DNA of 64,000 nucleotides, from contig OZ038382.1 of the NCBI GenBank assembly GCA_964036045.1, forward strand, positions 2,998,612-3,062,611. Reading direction: 5' to 3'. The number at the start of each line of letters is the position of its first letter. Position 1 is the first letter of the stretch. Position numbers and translations under genes: made by a program. The notes beneath the pieces were generated by a model. The model was not told where the DNA came from. It worked only from the letters and a program-made list of their open reading frames with translations, and did no database searches. Of the stretch, positions 8,701 to 16,256 are shown in pieces. The stretch comes from Eutreptiella sp. 'Long Island Sound 2002' (Eukaryota; Euglenozoa; Euglenophyceae; Eutreptiales; Eutreptiaceae).

Positions 8701-10035
8701 TGCCATTGGACTAATAAAAAAGTCAATGGTGTGCTCCTTATTCAGTGCCGTCATTCCGGCTACATTCAAGTGTTGCCTTGCAACATTGAGTCGATGACTG
8801 GCAAGGCTGCCGCCAAATGGTGCGCGCAGACCTGGATGGGAGGTTGGGACGTCCCATCCGAGGTGGTGACGGATTCAGGCAAAGAGTACACCTCCGAATG
8901 GTGGAAGGAATTATGTGCTCGCCTTGGAATCCACCACCTCCGATGTGAAATCCACTCGCATCGAGCGCTGCCTGGCGAAATAGCCGGCCGCTCTATAATA
9001 AATATGCTTCGTAAGGAGCTCGCGAGTGAAAAGGATTTCCATTGGATGGAAGTTCTCTTCGCATTGCTTCGCCGGTACCACAACACGCCTTTGTATAATG
9101 GCCTTTCTCCAAATGAAATTGTCTTTGGACGAAAGAAGTGTTGGTGGAACATGCCGTTGAATAATCCTCGCCCCTGTAAAGATGCTTCGTTGTTTTTGGA
9201 CGACGTCCAACGAGCAGATAAAACTGTCTCGAAATTAATTGATAAGCATCAAGCTGACTGGCTTTGGGTTCAGAATCAAGGTCGAAAAAACCCCCACAAT
9301 TTTGAAGTCGATGATCGAGTTTGGCTTCGAAAATCCGAAACCACCCTGGACGGAGATGACAAGCTTCTTCCCTTGTGGGAGGGGCCATTCGCTGTTACAG
9401 CGCGTCTAGGTGAGAACAGGTGGAGGATTCGTGTGGATGTCAGCAGGGAAATTGACGTTTCGGGCGATCGCCTCAAGAGAGAGATCCCCTCCCCCAAGGA
9501 TCGGGTTAAACCCCTCTTTTGGACTTCGAAAATTTTGTCCGATCGGGTCATCGAAGGGGGGAAGTACGAACTCAAGAGGATTTTAGAAGCAAGACGTGAC
9601 GCCAAGGGCGAATGGGAATTTCTATGTGAGTGGAGGGGCTTTGATTCCAGTCACAACAACTGGGAACCAGCCCATTCTTTTGTCCATGGGTACACCAAGG
9701 GGTTCATCGACTTCCTCAAGAAGCACCCCGAAATTGGCGTACTCCTGACAGACTGTTTGTCGAAACCAGACAGACAGGTGGAGAGCAACGGAAAAAGACC
9801 TGTGGTGAATCGAGATCCAGCCTTTTACGGCCCTCATTCGTCACATTCCAGGGCTGATCCGTCGATCCCCCCTCCTGCGGTCAGGCCAGCCCAGGAGCCA
9901 AATGAAGACCAAGCTTCAAGTTCGGCCGCTGATTTGCAGCGCCCAAGCCGTACGAGGGCCCGACCAGACAGGTTGGTGGTCACATGTATTCGTGCGTGGC
10001 TGACTTCAGCCTCGCCCCAACCACATTCTGCTTAA
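5533..10035 (+). CDS. pol: Element 2 Pol: methyltransferase-like domain, RT, RNase H, integrase, chromodomain
   Basis: The open frame starts after a stop at 5530-5532; it has no own start and lies -1 to protease. First comes an adenine-methyltransferase-like module: DAFANRKNKRF near 5650, then WINPPF at 5731-5748 and ILVVPLW. A Ser/Asp-rich linker follows (5960-6130). RT has WRMVVDFRNLN, MPMGLKNAPSFFQ and YIDD at 7051-7062. RNase H has RTDAS near 7545, REQETYAII, TDHRSLEYW and NTVADALSRW. Integrase has an H/H/C/C zinc region near 8455-8580 and catalytic Asp near 8668, Asp near 8868 and Glu near 8977. The chromodomain (about 9560-9720) ends in a Pro/Ser-rich tail. Stop TAA at 10033-10035. All catalytic residues are present. 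Confidence 0.93.
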   Translation, partial: GLPATTPFALALFILQSCRKWRDAICEYFHEHHSFWPQYDAFANRKNKRFDKHFRDAWTHKWDKKLWINPPFHLIQQVIHKIKQDKTQAILVVPLWDDKPWFQELQDICVDYIELPRKIKLYARDDTGPLPQRTWSSLAFLVDGKLSDSNSADSGTDSCVGSESEVERGTDDESIFSDFCPSDNQGDPTSNGSASSPSSPIRSTSKRIFSTRAKKIFKSRRKFRVFYEKPPVEAFIDPFEELDHEENLWNVDTRPTYLQEAVDTDLFRDIRKKILPAKAEEVAKVFSTVIPGDQVDTELCSKSREKIFEERKDTTLSGKLIKDPPVRGQFGEAFIELREGYKAKKQRPYENHGHKHEILRKIIERNLREFGWLEGCMTSEWCCAPFTVPKPPPADQNTIDGWRMVVDFRNLNAETKADSHPLPLIEEEIAKRARGRLFSVLDLRHGFHQMPLRKDSRPLTCMCTPCGPVQWTVMPMGLKNAPSFFQRMMEDVLFSAHPELRAFVSVYIDDIIIATEGEGLTEAELVALHEKQLNQVLDILDANQLICGPKKGKLFLKSVEFCGSLLENGTRRPSPGKLVAIQKWKRPETITELRGFLGCCNFYHTFVPNYAKFAAPLTELLKVGRDAGKAGSKVRVKWTDECEEAFHHLKAALCEVATLHVPQFDRPFYIRTDASRYAIGAVLEQVDEATGDHYPLAFWSRKLAPRQMQWSPREQETYAIICALKKYQSWVGTNRVEVLTDHRSLEYWATEHIDTVASPAGRRARWHEFLSLFDLHVSYLPGKHNTVADALSRWAYPASEGLQSTNIHGTEQDRHVIIEWDQEEKKLIRRACMQCAVKQHALPCHDITAISDPAHAHEICTKTLKVVEKVTDPSSGSVKRFDYTRRVSRFRLIQGIKRRDPAKTPPLPKDSLIIRDWTSDYLQDPMFKEVFGNLKSKEAHKDGIFSEYSLDGGKLWMEGKLCVPDALAPRVLIWWHKWESPHAHGRRLWSMIKHRLFGSRLYTHCMKVAAGCAQCAVSTPPSAKKHGHLRPHPIPERLFNRVTSDFFYLGELDDEECHWTNKKVNGVLLIQCRHSGYIQVLPCNIESMTGKAAAKWCAQTWMGGWDVPSEVVTDSGKEYTSEWWKELCARLGIHHLRCEIHSHRALPGEIAGRSIINMLRKELASEKDFHWMEVLFALLRRYHNTPLYNGLSPNEIVFGRKKCWWNMPLNNPRPCKDASLFLDDVQRADKTVSKLIDKHQADWLWVQNQGRKNPHNFEVDDRVWLRKSETTLDGDDKLLPLWEGPFAVTARLGENRWRIRVDVSREIDVSGDRLKREIPSPKDRVKPLFWTSKILSDRVIEGGKYELKRILEARRDAKGEWEFLCEWRGFDSSHNNWEPAHSFVHGYTKGFIDFLKKHPEIGVLLTDCLSKPDRQVESNGKRPVVNRDPAFYGPHSSHSRADPSIPPPAVRPAQEPNEDQASSSAADLQRPSRTRARPDRLVVTCIRAWLTSASPQPHSA

Positions 10036-10124
10036 TCCACTGTTCATTCTTCCTGATTTCGAACTGATGTGGAGAACTGCAAATGTTTGATAATTTGACG
10101 TCAATCAACTTTTTTTGGTCTCCG

Positions 10125-10156
10125 TTCGGCAGACAAGGCGTAGATACGCTGCCGAA
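10125..10156 (+). other. Conserved bulged hairpin in element 2 3' region
   Basis: TTCGGCA (10125-10131) pairs with TGCCGAA (10150-10156), and inside it GCGTA (10138-10142) pairs with TACGC (10145-10149), leaving a one-sided bulge. The same arms occur in element 3 at 14176-14207, where only the loop differs. Confidence 0.6.
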
Positions 10157-10300
10157 AGCCACGGAGTGTGCTGCCGTGTTCAGAAAAAACCAAACTCAGG
10201 CTTAATTCAGGCAGATTCGGGGTAATCTTGTCTCTGTTGGTCTGTGCATTTTTGGAATTTGGCTACTCGTGCAGATGGAAGCAAATGTACATAGTAAAAA

Positions 10301-10341
10301 CACCGGCCGGTGACATTCACCCCTACAGGCACCCCCTGTAG
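10301..10341 (+). other. Self-complementary 12-mer plus 7-bp hairpin (element 2 3' region)
   Basis: CACCGGCCGGTG (10301-10312) is a perfect palindrome. Eleven nucleotides... of spacer-scale sequence later, CTACAGG (10323-10329) pairs with CCTGTAG (10335-10341) around a 5-nt loop. In element 3 the 12-mer is CGCTGGCCAGCG (14352-14363): two pairs are changed on both sides, and the hairpin is kept (14374-14392). Covariation supports selection on structure or self-pairing. Confidence 0.6.
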
Positions 10342-11662
10342 TACTGGCTGCACCAGTTGCGACGCCAGGAACTCAGATCTTACCTTCATTTGCCGTGATG
10401 CTGAAGTCAAAGTCCAGATTCAGATCCAGATTCCTTGAAATTACCTTGAATTCCTCAGGTTTGTCCATCATTCTGCCACTGTTGCATGAAACCCAGACGT
10501 CAATTGTTCAGACAACCTTCACATAGGAGCTCTAGGGACTTCTAACAGCAACCTCTGAAGTCCGTAAGCTTCGTTGTATTTTTGGCACATGCCAATGTGA
10601 GCTCAATCCGACCTGAAACTGTCGAAAATGGTGAATCCAAGTGTCTTGTGGGACTAAATCGAAAGATGGGCCTTGTCCAAGTCGATTGACACCGCCGCCA
10701 TTGTAAATAAAGGACTCTTCGGTGTCTCTCAGTTATATACTGTCAGTAAAGCGCCTTCAGCGAACCTTCGGCGCGTTACATGCCAAGGATCCAGGGCCAG
10801 CATGTCCCATCATGATGCATCATCACATGATCCACATTTTCATAGAATCTGTTAGATGCTCGCGAACCAACGTGCCGGAAAGCACAATTGAGCTGAATAA
10901 ACGACAATATATATTAACTTTAGTCTAAACGAAAGTGTTAGTAGGTTCAGTGCTAGACATTCCGCTTCATTTCACCTTCATCTTAGGGAATTTCCTCATT
11001 TTAGGACAATTTAGGTTGATTTCCTTGTCATCTCCTCTCATTCCTCGAAGATCTGTCGACGGCTTTGCCTAACTTCGTTGACGCTTATGATTTTCTGTGC
11101 ACTTAGGGTCTGTAGACTACATTTGTATTTGTTTTCCCTCTCTGTGATTGTTTAATCTCCTTCATCTCTGCCCAAATTCATTCTCAATCTTGCTGAATCA
11201 TGTGATCATCCACCAGATGCGCCAAATCTGAAGCACATGCTGCACTTTTCAGAACGAGAAAAGCGGGATTAACACGATGTAGAGTTCGGCGAGGACACCG
11301 TAGCGTGCCCGCGACAGCGAAACTGTGCCAGAGCGCTGAGATGTCACTCCATTTCTTGATTCCCCCACTCAATCCACCAATAATCTACCTCATTCTCAAC
11401 CAGTGCATGGTTTGGTATCGATTCTCGATACGTTTACATGCTTGTTAGCCCTTAACCTAATGTTTTACTGCACGGAGGACTGTTCGTCACTTCTCATTCT
11501 GTCTCATTTCAGGTTCATCCATCCTGATTCAGTGCCAATTCAGCCCAAATCAGGTCAGATCAAGCAGATTTCGCCCCATCGAGGCTACATTTCTATTTTT
11601 TTTTCGGGACTTACCCGCACTACGTTCTTCGTTGACGTAGCGACACACCCCAGTGTGTTTTT

Positions 11663-11672
11663 GGAGGGGGAG
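11663..11672 (+). promoter_or_regulatory. Polypurine tract of element 2
   Basis: GGAGGGGGAG abuts the 3' LTR, the position used to prime plus-strand DNA synthesis. The same tract occurs at 15714-15723 in element 3. Confidence 0.85.
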
Positions 11673-12205
11673 TGTAAGTGCGGCTAACCCCCATCTGCTC
11701 AGATTTTCACTGATCTAACCCAGATTGGCTACATTTTGGTCATTTTCTTTGCTTCGGCGGAATCGCCGCCTCGCAGCTCAGTCTCAGGATCAGACCTATA
11801 TATTTCTGATATGCCGGATCTGATTCCGCGGTCCATTCCCCGTAAATCCGTCGCGTTCCGGTCATTTGCCTGGAATCGCCATTTGCCGCTGACGCGCGCT
11901 CGCGGGCCAGATCGGCCAAATATTTTTCACAATCGGATTTATTTAAATCTTTTCAGTTAGATATGGACACTCAGATGTGCATAATAAAATCCGCATCAAT
12001 TTTCTTCATACACTGGGATTTTCTGCCGGATAACACTCAACATGGATCTTGCTTCAGTTGTTGCTGCTCTCGCCTCCGTTGGTGTTCGAGTCTCCGGTTC
12101 TACCCCCAATAGCAGCGTTCAGGTCGACTCCTCGCGTGCCTGCCCCACTGGTCTTGCCGGCCCCGAGCCCTCCGGCACCATCAACGACCCAGGGCAGCAC
12201 TTTCA
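11673..12205 (+). repeat. 3' LTR of element 2
   Basis: 533 bp, almost identical to 1421-1953. Its internal ATG at 12042 reads to the LTR end and then a few codons into element 1 sequence in the wrong frame, stopping at 12230. It is followed by the target duplication CTGCT at 12206-12210. Confidence 0.96.
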
Positions 12206-12266
12206 CTGCTGCCCGAGTATCCCATCTTGAAAACGTTGAAGGAGGGACGAAGCTTCGTAGATGACG
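12206..12266 (+). CDS. Element 1 pol, middle fragment between two insertions
   Basis: Positions 12206-12210 repeat the target duplication and 12211-12266 are the continuation of element 1 pol. It encodes about 19 residues of the linker between RNase H and integrase, in the frame needed to join the left part (ending at 1420) to the right part (from 16262). The last five bases TGACG are the target duplication of element 3. Confidence 0.88.
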
Positions 12267-12799
12267 TGTAAGTGCGGCTAACCCCCATCTGCTCAGATTT
12301 TAGCAGATCTGCCCCAGATTGGCTACATTTTGGTCATTTTCTTTGCTTCGGCGGAATCGCCGCCTCGCAGCTCAGTCTCAGGATCAGACCTATATATTTC
12401 TGATATGCTGGATCTGATTCCGCGGTCCATTCTCCGTAAATCCGCCGCGTTCCGATCATTTACCTGGAATCGCCATTCGCCGCTGACGCGCGCTCGCGGG
12501 CCAGATCGGCCAAATATTTTTCACAATCGGATTTATATAAATCTTTTCAGACAGATATGGACACTCAGATGTACTTAGGATAATCCGCATCAATTTTCTT
12601 CATAGACTGGGATTTTCTGCCGGATAACAATCAACATGGATCTTGCTTCCGTTGTTGCTGCTCTCGCCTCCGTTGGTGTCCGTGTATCCGGTTCTGCCCC
12701 CAACAGCAGCGTTCAGATCGACTCCTCGCGTGCCTGCCCCACTGGTCTTGCCGGCCCCGAGCCCTCCGGCACCTTCCACGACCCAGGGCAGCACTTTCA
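12267..12799 (+). repeat. 5' LTR of element 3
   Basis: 533 bp. It differs from its partner at 15724-16256 by about nine bases by eye, five of them clustered at 12302-12312 near the LTR start. The internal ATG at 12636 opens the Gag-leader frame, which now stops shortly after the deletion junction. Confidence 0.94.
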
Positions 12800-13875
12800 T
12801 GGTAGCAGAGTGTGAAATCCACTCGCATCGAGCGCTGCCTGCCGAAAGAGCCGGCCGCTCAATTATAAATATGCTTCGTAAGGAGCTCGCGAGTGAAAAA
12901 GATTTCCATTGGCTTGAAGTTCTCTTCGCATTGCTTCGCCGTTACCACAACACGCCTTTGTACCATGGCCTTTCTCCAAATGAAATTGTCTTTGGACGAA
13001 AGAAGTGTTGGTGGAACATGCCGTTGAATAATCCTCGCCCTTGTAAAGATGCTTCGTTGTTTTTGGACGACGTCCAACGAGCAGATAAAACTGTCTCGAA
13101 ATTAATCGATAAGCATCAAGCTGACTGGCTTTGGGTCCAGAATCAAGGCCGAAAAAACCCCCACAATTTTGAAGTCGATGATCGAGTTTGGCTTCGAAAA
13201 TCCGAAACCACCCTGGACGGAGATGACAAGCTTCTTCCCTTGTGGGAGGGGCCATTCGCTGTTACAGCGCGTCTAAGTGAGAACAGGTGGAGGATTCGTG
13301 TGGATGTCAGCAGGGAAATTGACGTTGCGGGCGATCGCCTCAAGAGAGAGATCCCCTCCCCCAAGGATCGAGTTAAACCCCTTTTTTGGACTTCGAAATT
13401 TTTGTCCGATCGGGTCATCGAAGGGGGGAAGTACGAACTCAAGAGGATTTTAGAAGCAAGACGTGACGGAAAGGGCGAATGGGAATTTCTATGTGAGTGG
13501 AGGGGCTTTGATTCCAGTCACAACAACTGGGAACCAGCCCATTCCTTTGTCCATGGGTACACCAAGGGGTTCATCGACTTCCTCAAGAAGCACCCCGAAA
13601 TTGGCGTACTCCTGACAGACTGTTTGTCGAAACCAGACAGACAGGTGGAGAGCGACAGAAAACGACCTGTGGTGAATCGAGATCCAGCCTTTTACGGCCC
13701 TCAGCAGCAACATTCCAGGGCTGATCCGTCGATCCCCCCTCCTGCGGTCAGGCCAGCCCAGGAGCCAAATGAAGACCAAGCTTCAAGTTCGGCCGCTGAT
13801 TTGCAGCGCCCAAGCCGTACGAGGGCCCGACCAGACAGGTTGGTGGTCACATGTATTCGTGCTTGGCCGAATTGA
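12799..13875 (+). CDS. Element 3 remnant: integrase C-terminal part and chromodomain, 358 aa
   Basis: An ATG spanning the last LTR base and the first primer-binding-site bases (12799-12801) is in frame with the integrase remnant; upstream the frame is open but has no ATG in the LTR. The protein begins at the end of the catalytic core (HSHRALPAERAGRS, keeping the third catalytic Glu in a canonical AER context), then the C-terminal DNA-binding part, the chromodomain (about 13430-13590) and the Pro/Ser-rich tail. It lacks the first two catalytic Asp residues, so it cannot be an integrase. It could still bind histone marks or an intact integrase; whether it is made is unknown. Confidence 0.7.
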   Translation: MVAECEIHSHRALPAERAGRSIINMLRKELASEKDFHWLEVLFALLRRYHNTPLYHGLSPNEIVFGRKKCWWNMPLNNPRPCKDASLFLDDVQRADKTVSKLIDKHQADWLWVQNQGRKNPHNFEVDDRVWLRKSETTLDGDDKLLPLWEGPFAVTARLSENRWRIRVDVSREIDVAGDRLKREIPSPKDRVKPLFWTSKFLSDRVIEGGKYELKRILEARRDGKGEWEFLCEWRGFDSSHNNWEPAHSFVHGYTKGFIDFLKKHPEIGVLLTDCLSKPDRQVESDRKRPVVNRDPAFYGPQQQHSRADPSIPPPAVRPAQEPNEDQASSSAADLQRPSRTRARPDRLVVTCIRAWPN

Positions 13876-14062
13876 GGGAGATCCGTCGCGACTTGAGTCG
13901 CCGACGCCATAATCTGGGTAACAGTCGTCTAGTCCAGGGCGTCATGCCACTCGTCGCTAGGGCTCAAGGGTGTAGGTTCGGAACCCTTGCATGTCCAACT
14001 CCTACAAAAGCTCCAGCCTCGCCCCGTCGACCACTTATTCCAATGTGAGTGTGCTGACGACT
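13876..14062 (+). repeat. Extra sequence in element 3 with tRNA-like B box
   Basis: Relative to element 2, two extra blocks flank a shared CAGCCTCGCCCC. The first block has GGTTCGGAACC near 13976, a match to the pol III B box, and a weak D-arm-like TCGTCTAGTCC about 50 bases upstream. It may be a SINE fragment, or sequence lost from element 2. The T arm does not pair well, so it is not a functional tRNA. Confidence 0.35.
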
Positions 14063-15713
14063 TGAAAAAACCACATTCTGCTCAATCCACTGTTCATTCT
14101 TCCTGATTACATCATGATGTGGAGAACTGCGAATGTTTGATAATTTGACGTCAATCAACTTTTCTTTGGTCTCCGTTCGGCAGACAAGGCGTATATACGC
14201 TGCCGAAAGCCACGGAGTGTGCTGCCGTGTCCAGAAAAAACCAAACTCAGGCTTAATTCAGGCAGATTCGGGGTAATCTTGTCTCTGTTGGTCTGTGCAT
14301 TTTTGGAATTTGGCTACTCGTGCAGATGGAAGCAAATGTACATAGTAAAAACGCTGGCCAGCGACATTCACCCCTACAGGTACCCCCTGTAGTACTGGCT
14401 GCACCAGATGCGACGCCAGGAACTCAGATCTTACCTTCATTTGCCGTGATGCGGAAGCCAAAGTCCAGATTCAGATCCAGGATCCTCAAATTTGCCTTGA
14501 ATTTCTCAGGTTTGTGCTTCATTCTGCCATTGTTGCACGAAACCCCGACGTCAATTGTTCAGACAACCTTCAGACAGAGGCTCTAGGGACTTCTAAAAGC
14601 AACCTCTGAAGTCCGTAAGCTTCAGTATATTTTGGCACACGCCAATGTGAGCTCAATCCGACCTGAAACTGTCGAAAATGGTGAACCCAAGTGTCTTGTG
14701 GGACTCAATCGAAAGATGGGCCTTGTCCAAGTCGATTGACACCGTCGCCACTGTAAATAAAGAACTATCCGGTGTCTCTCAGTTATATACTGTCAGTAAA
14801 GCGCCTTCAGCGAACCTTCGGCGCGTTACATGCCAAGGATCCAGGGCTATCATGTCCCATCATGATGCATCATCACATGATCCACATTTTCAATAAATCT
14901 GTTGGATGCTCGCGAACCAACGTGCCGGAAAGCACAATTGAGCTGAATAAACGACAATATATATTAACTCTAGTCTAAACGAAAGTGTTAGTAGTTTCAG
15001 TTCTAGACATTCCGCTTCATTTCACCTTCATCTTAGGGAATTTGCTGATTGTAGGACAATTTAGGTTGATTTCCCTGTCATCTCCTCTCATACCTCGAAG
15101 ATCTTTGCCTAACTAAGTGAACAGAAAAACATCCCTGGCTTCTATGGTTCACTTAGGGCCTGCAGACTACATTTGTAATTGTTTTCCCTCTCTGTCATTG
15201 TTTCTTCTCCTTCATCTCTGCGTAAATTGATTCTCAATCTTGCTGAATTTTGTGATCATCCACCAGCTGCGCCAAATCTGAAGCACATGCTGCACTTTTC
15301 AGAACGAGAAAAGCGGGATTAACACGATGTAGAGTACGTGGAGGAGACACCGTAGCGTGCCCGCGACAGCTAAACTGTGCCAGAGCGCCGAGATGTCACT
15401 CCATCTCTTGATTCCCCCACTCAATCCACCAATAATCTACCTCATTCTCAACCAGTGCATGGTTTGGTATCGATTCTCGATACGTTTACATGCTTTTTAG
15501 CCCTTAACCTAATGTTTAACTGCACGGAGGACTGTTCGTCACTCCTCATTCTGTCTCATTTCAGGTTCATCCATCCTGATTCAGTGCCAATTCAGCCCAA
15601 ATCAGGTCAGATCAAGCAGATTTCGCCCCATCGAGGCTACATTTCTATTTTTTTCTGGGACTTACCCGCACTACGTTCTTCGTTGACGTAGCGACACACC
15701 CCAGTGTGTTTTT
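13876..15713 (+). other. 3' non-coding region of element 3
   Basis: Matches 10036-11662 of element 2 from about 14073 on. The first 190 bases hold extra sequence with a tRNA-like B box (see separate entry). Hairpin arms at 14176-14207 and 14352-14392 are conserved. No convincing ORF. Confidence 0.75.
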
Positions 15714-15723
15714 GGAGGGGGAG
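15714..15723 (+). promoter_or_regulatory. Polypurine tract of element 3
   Basis: GGAGGGGGAG directly before the 3' LTR, identical to that of element 2. Confidence 0.83.
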
Positions 15724-16256
15724 TGTAAGTGCGGCTAACCCCCATCTGCTCAGATTTTCACTGATCTAACCCAGATTGGCTACATTTTGGTCATTTTCTT
15801 TGCTTCGGCGGAATCGCCGCCTCGCAGCTCAGTCTCAGGATCAGACCTATATATTTCTGATATGCTGGATCTGATTCCGCGGTCCATTCTCCGTAAATCC
15901 GCCGCGTTCCGGTCATTTGCCTGGAATCGCCATTCGCCGCTGACGCGCGCTCGCGGGCCAGATCGGCCAAATATTTTTCACAATCGGATTTATATAAATC
16001 TTTTCAGACAGATATGGACACTCAGATGTAATTAGGATAATCCGCATCAATTTTCTTCATAGACTGGGATTTTCTGCCGGATAACAATCAACATGGATCT
16101 TGCTTCCGTTGTTGCTGCTCTCGCCTCCGTTGGTGTCCGTGTATCCGGTTCTGCCCCCAACAGCAGCGTTCAGGTCGACTCCTCGCGTGCCTGCCCCACT
16201 GGTCTTGCCGGCCCCGAGCCCTCCGGCACCTTCCACGACCCAGGGCAGCACTTTCA
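15724..16256 (+). repeat. 3' LTR of element 3
   Basis: 533 bp. Its TATA-like box and ATG (16093) lie upstream of the resumed element 1 integrase, and the frame crosses the junction without a stop. Confidence 0.94.

Larger units (their letters stand above)
10036..11662 (+). other. Long 3' non-coding region of element 2
   Basis: There are 1.6 kb without a convincing ORF between pol and the polypurine tract. The region is conserved in element 3 (about 14070-15713), although that copy lost most of its coding part. Hairpins are listed separately. TGACGTCA near 10097 is common to both copies. Retention in the deleted element suggests cis-acting functions such as packaging, but this is inferred. 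Confidence 0.7.
1421..12205 (+). mobile_element. Element 2: full-length chromodomain Ty3/gypsy retrotransposon
   Basis: A complete 10785-bp LTR retrotransposon inserted into element 1 pol. Both LTRs are 533 bp, start TGTAAG and end TTTCA, and differ at only two positions by eye (near 1552 and 1770), so the insertion is recent. The 5-bp target duplication CTGCT lies at 1416-1420 and 12206-12210. Order: LTR, primer-binding site, Gag, amber codon, protease, methyltransferase-like domain, reverse transcriptase, RNase H, integrase, chromodomain, 1.6-kb non-coding region, polypurine tract, LTR. Apart from the Gag amber codon and a protease/pol frame change, the reading frames are open, so it may still be active. 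Confidence 0.96.
12267..16256 (+). mobile_element. Element 3: internally deleted, non-autonomous relative of element 2
   Basis: 3990 bp with two 533-bp LTRs and target duplication TGACG (12262-12266 and 16257-16261). After 11 bases of the primer-binding site the sequence jumps to integrase code that corresponds to about 8944 of element 2. Gag, protease, RT, RNase H and the integrase N-terminus (about 7 kb) are gone. The 3' LTR lacks any further copy of the body. It must have been copied by proteins from an autonomous relative. LTR variants shared by its two LTRs but absent from element 2 place it in a sister subfamily. Confidence 0.94.

Noticed and set aside
12643-12798. N-terminal extension of the element 3 integrase ORF into the LTR
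   Set aside because: It starts at a TTG in a frame different from the Gag leader. The first ATG in frame is at 12799.
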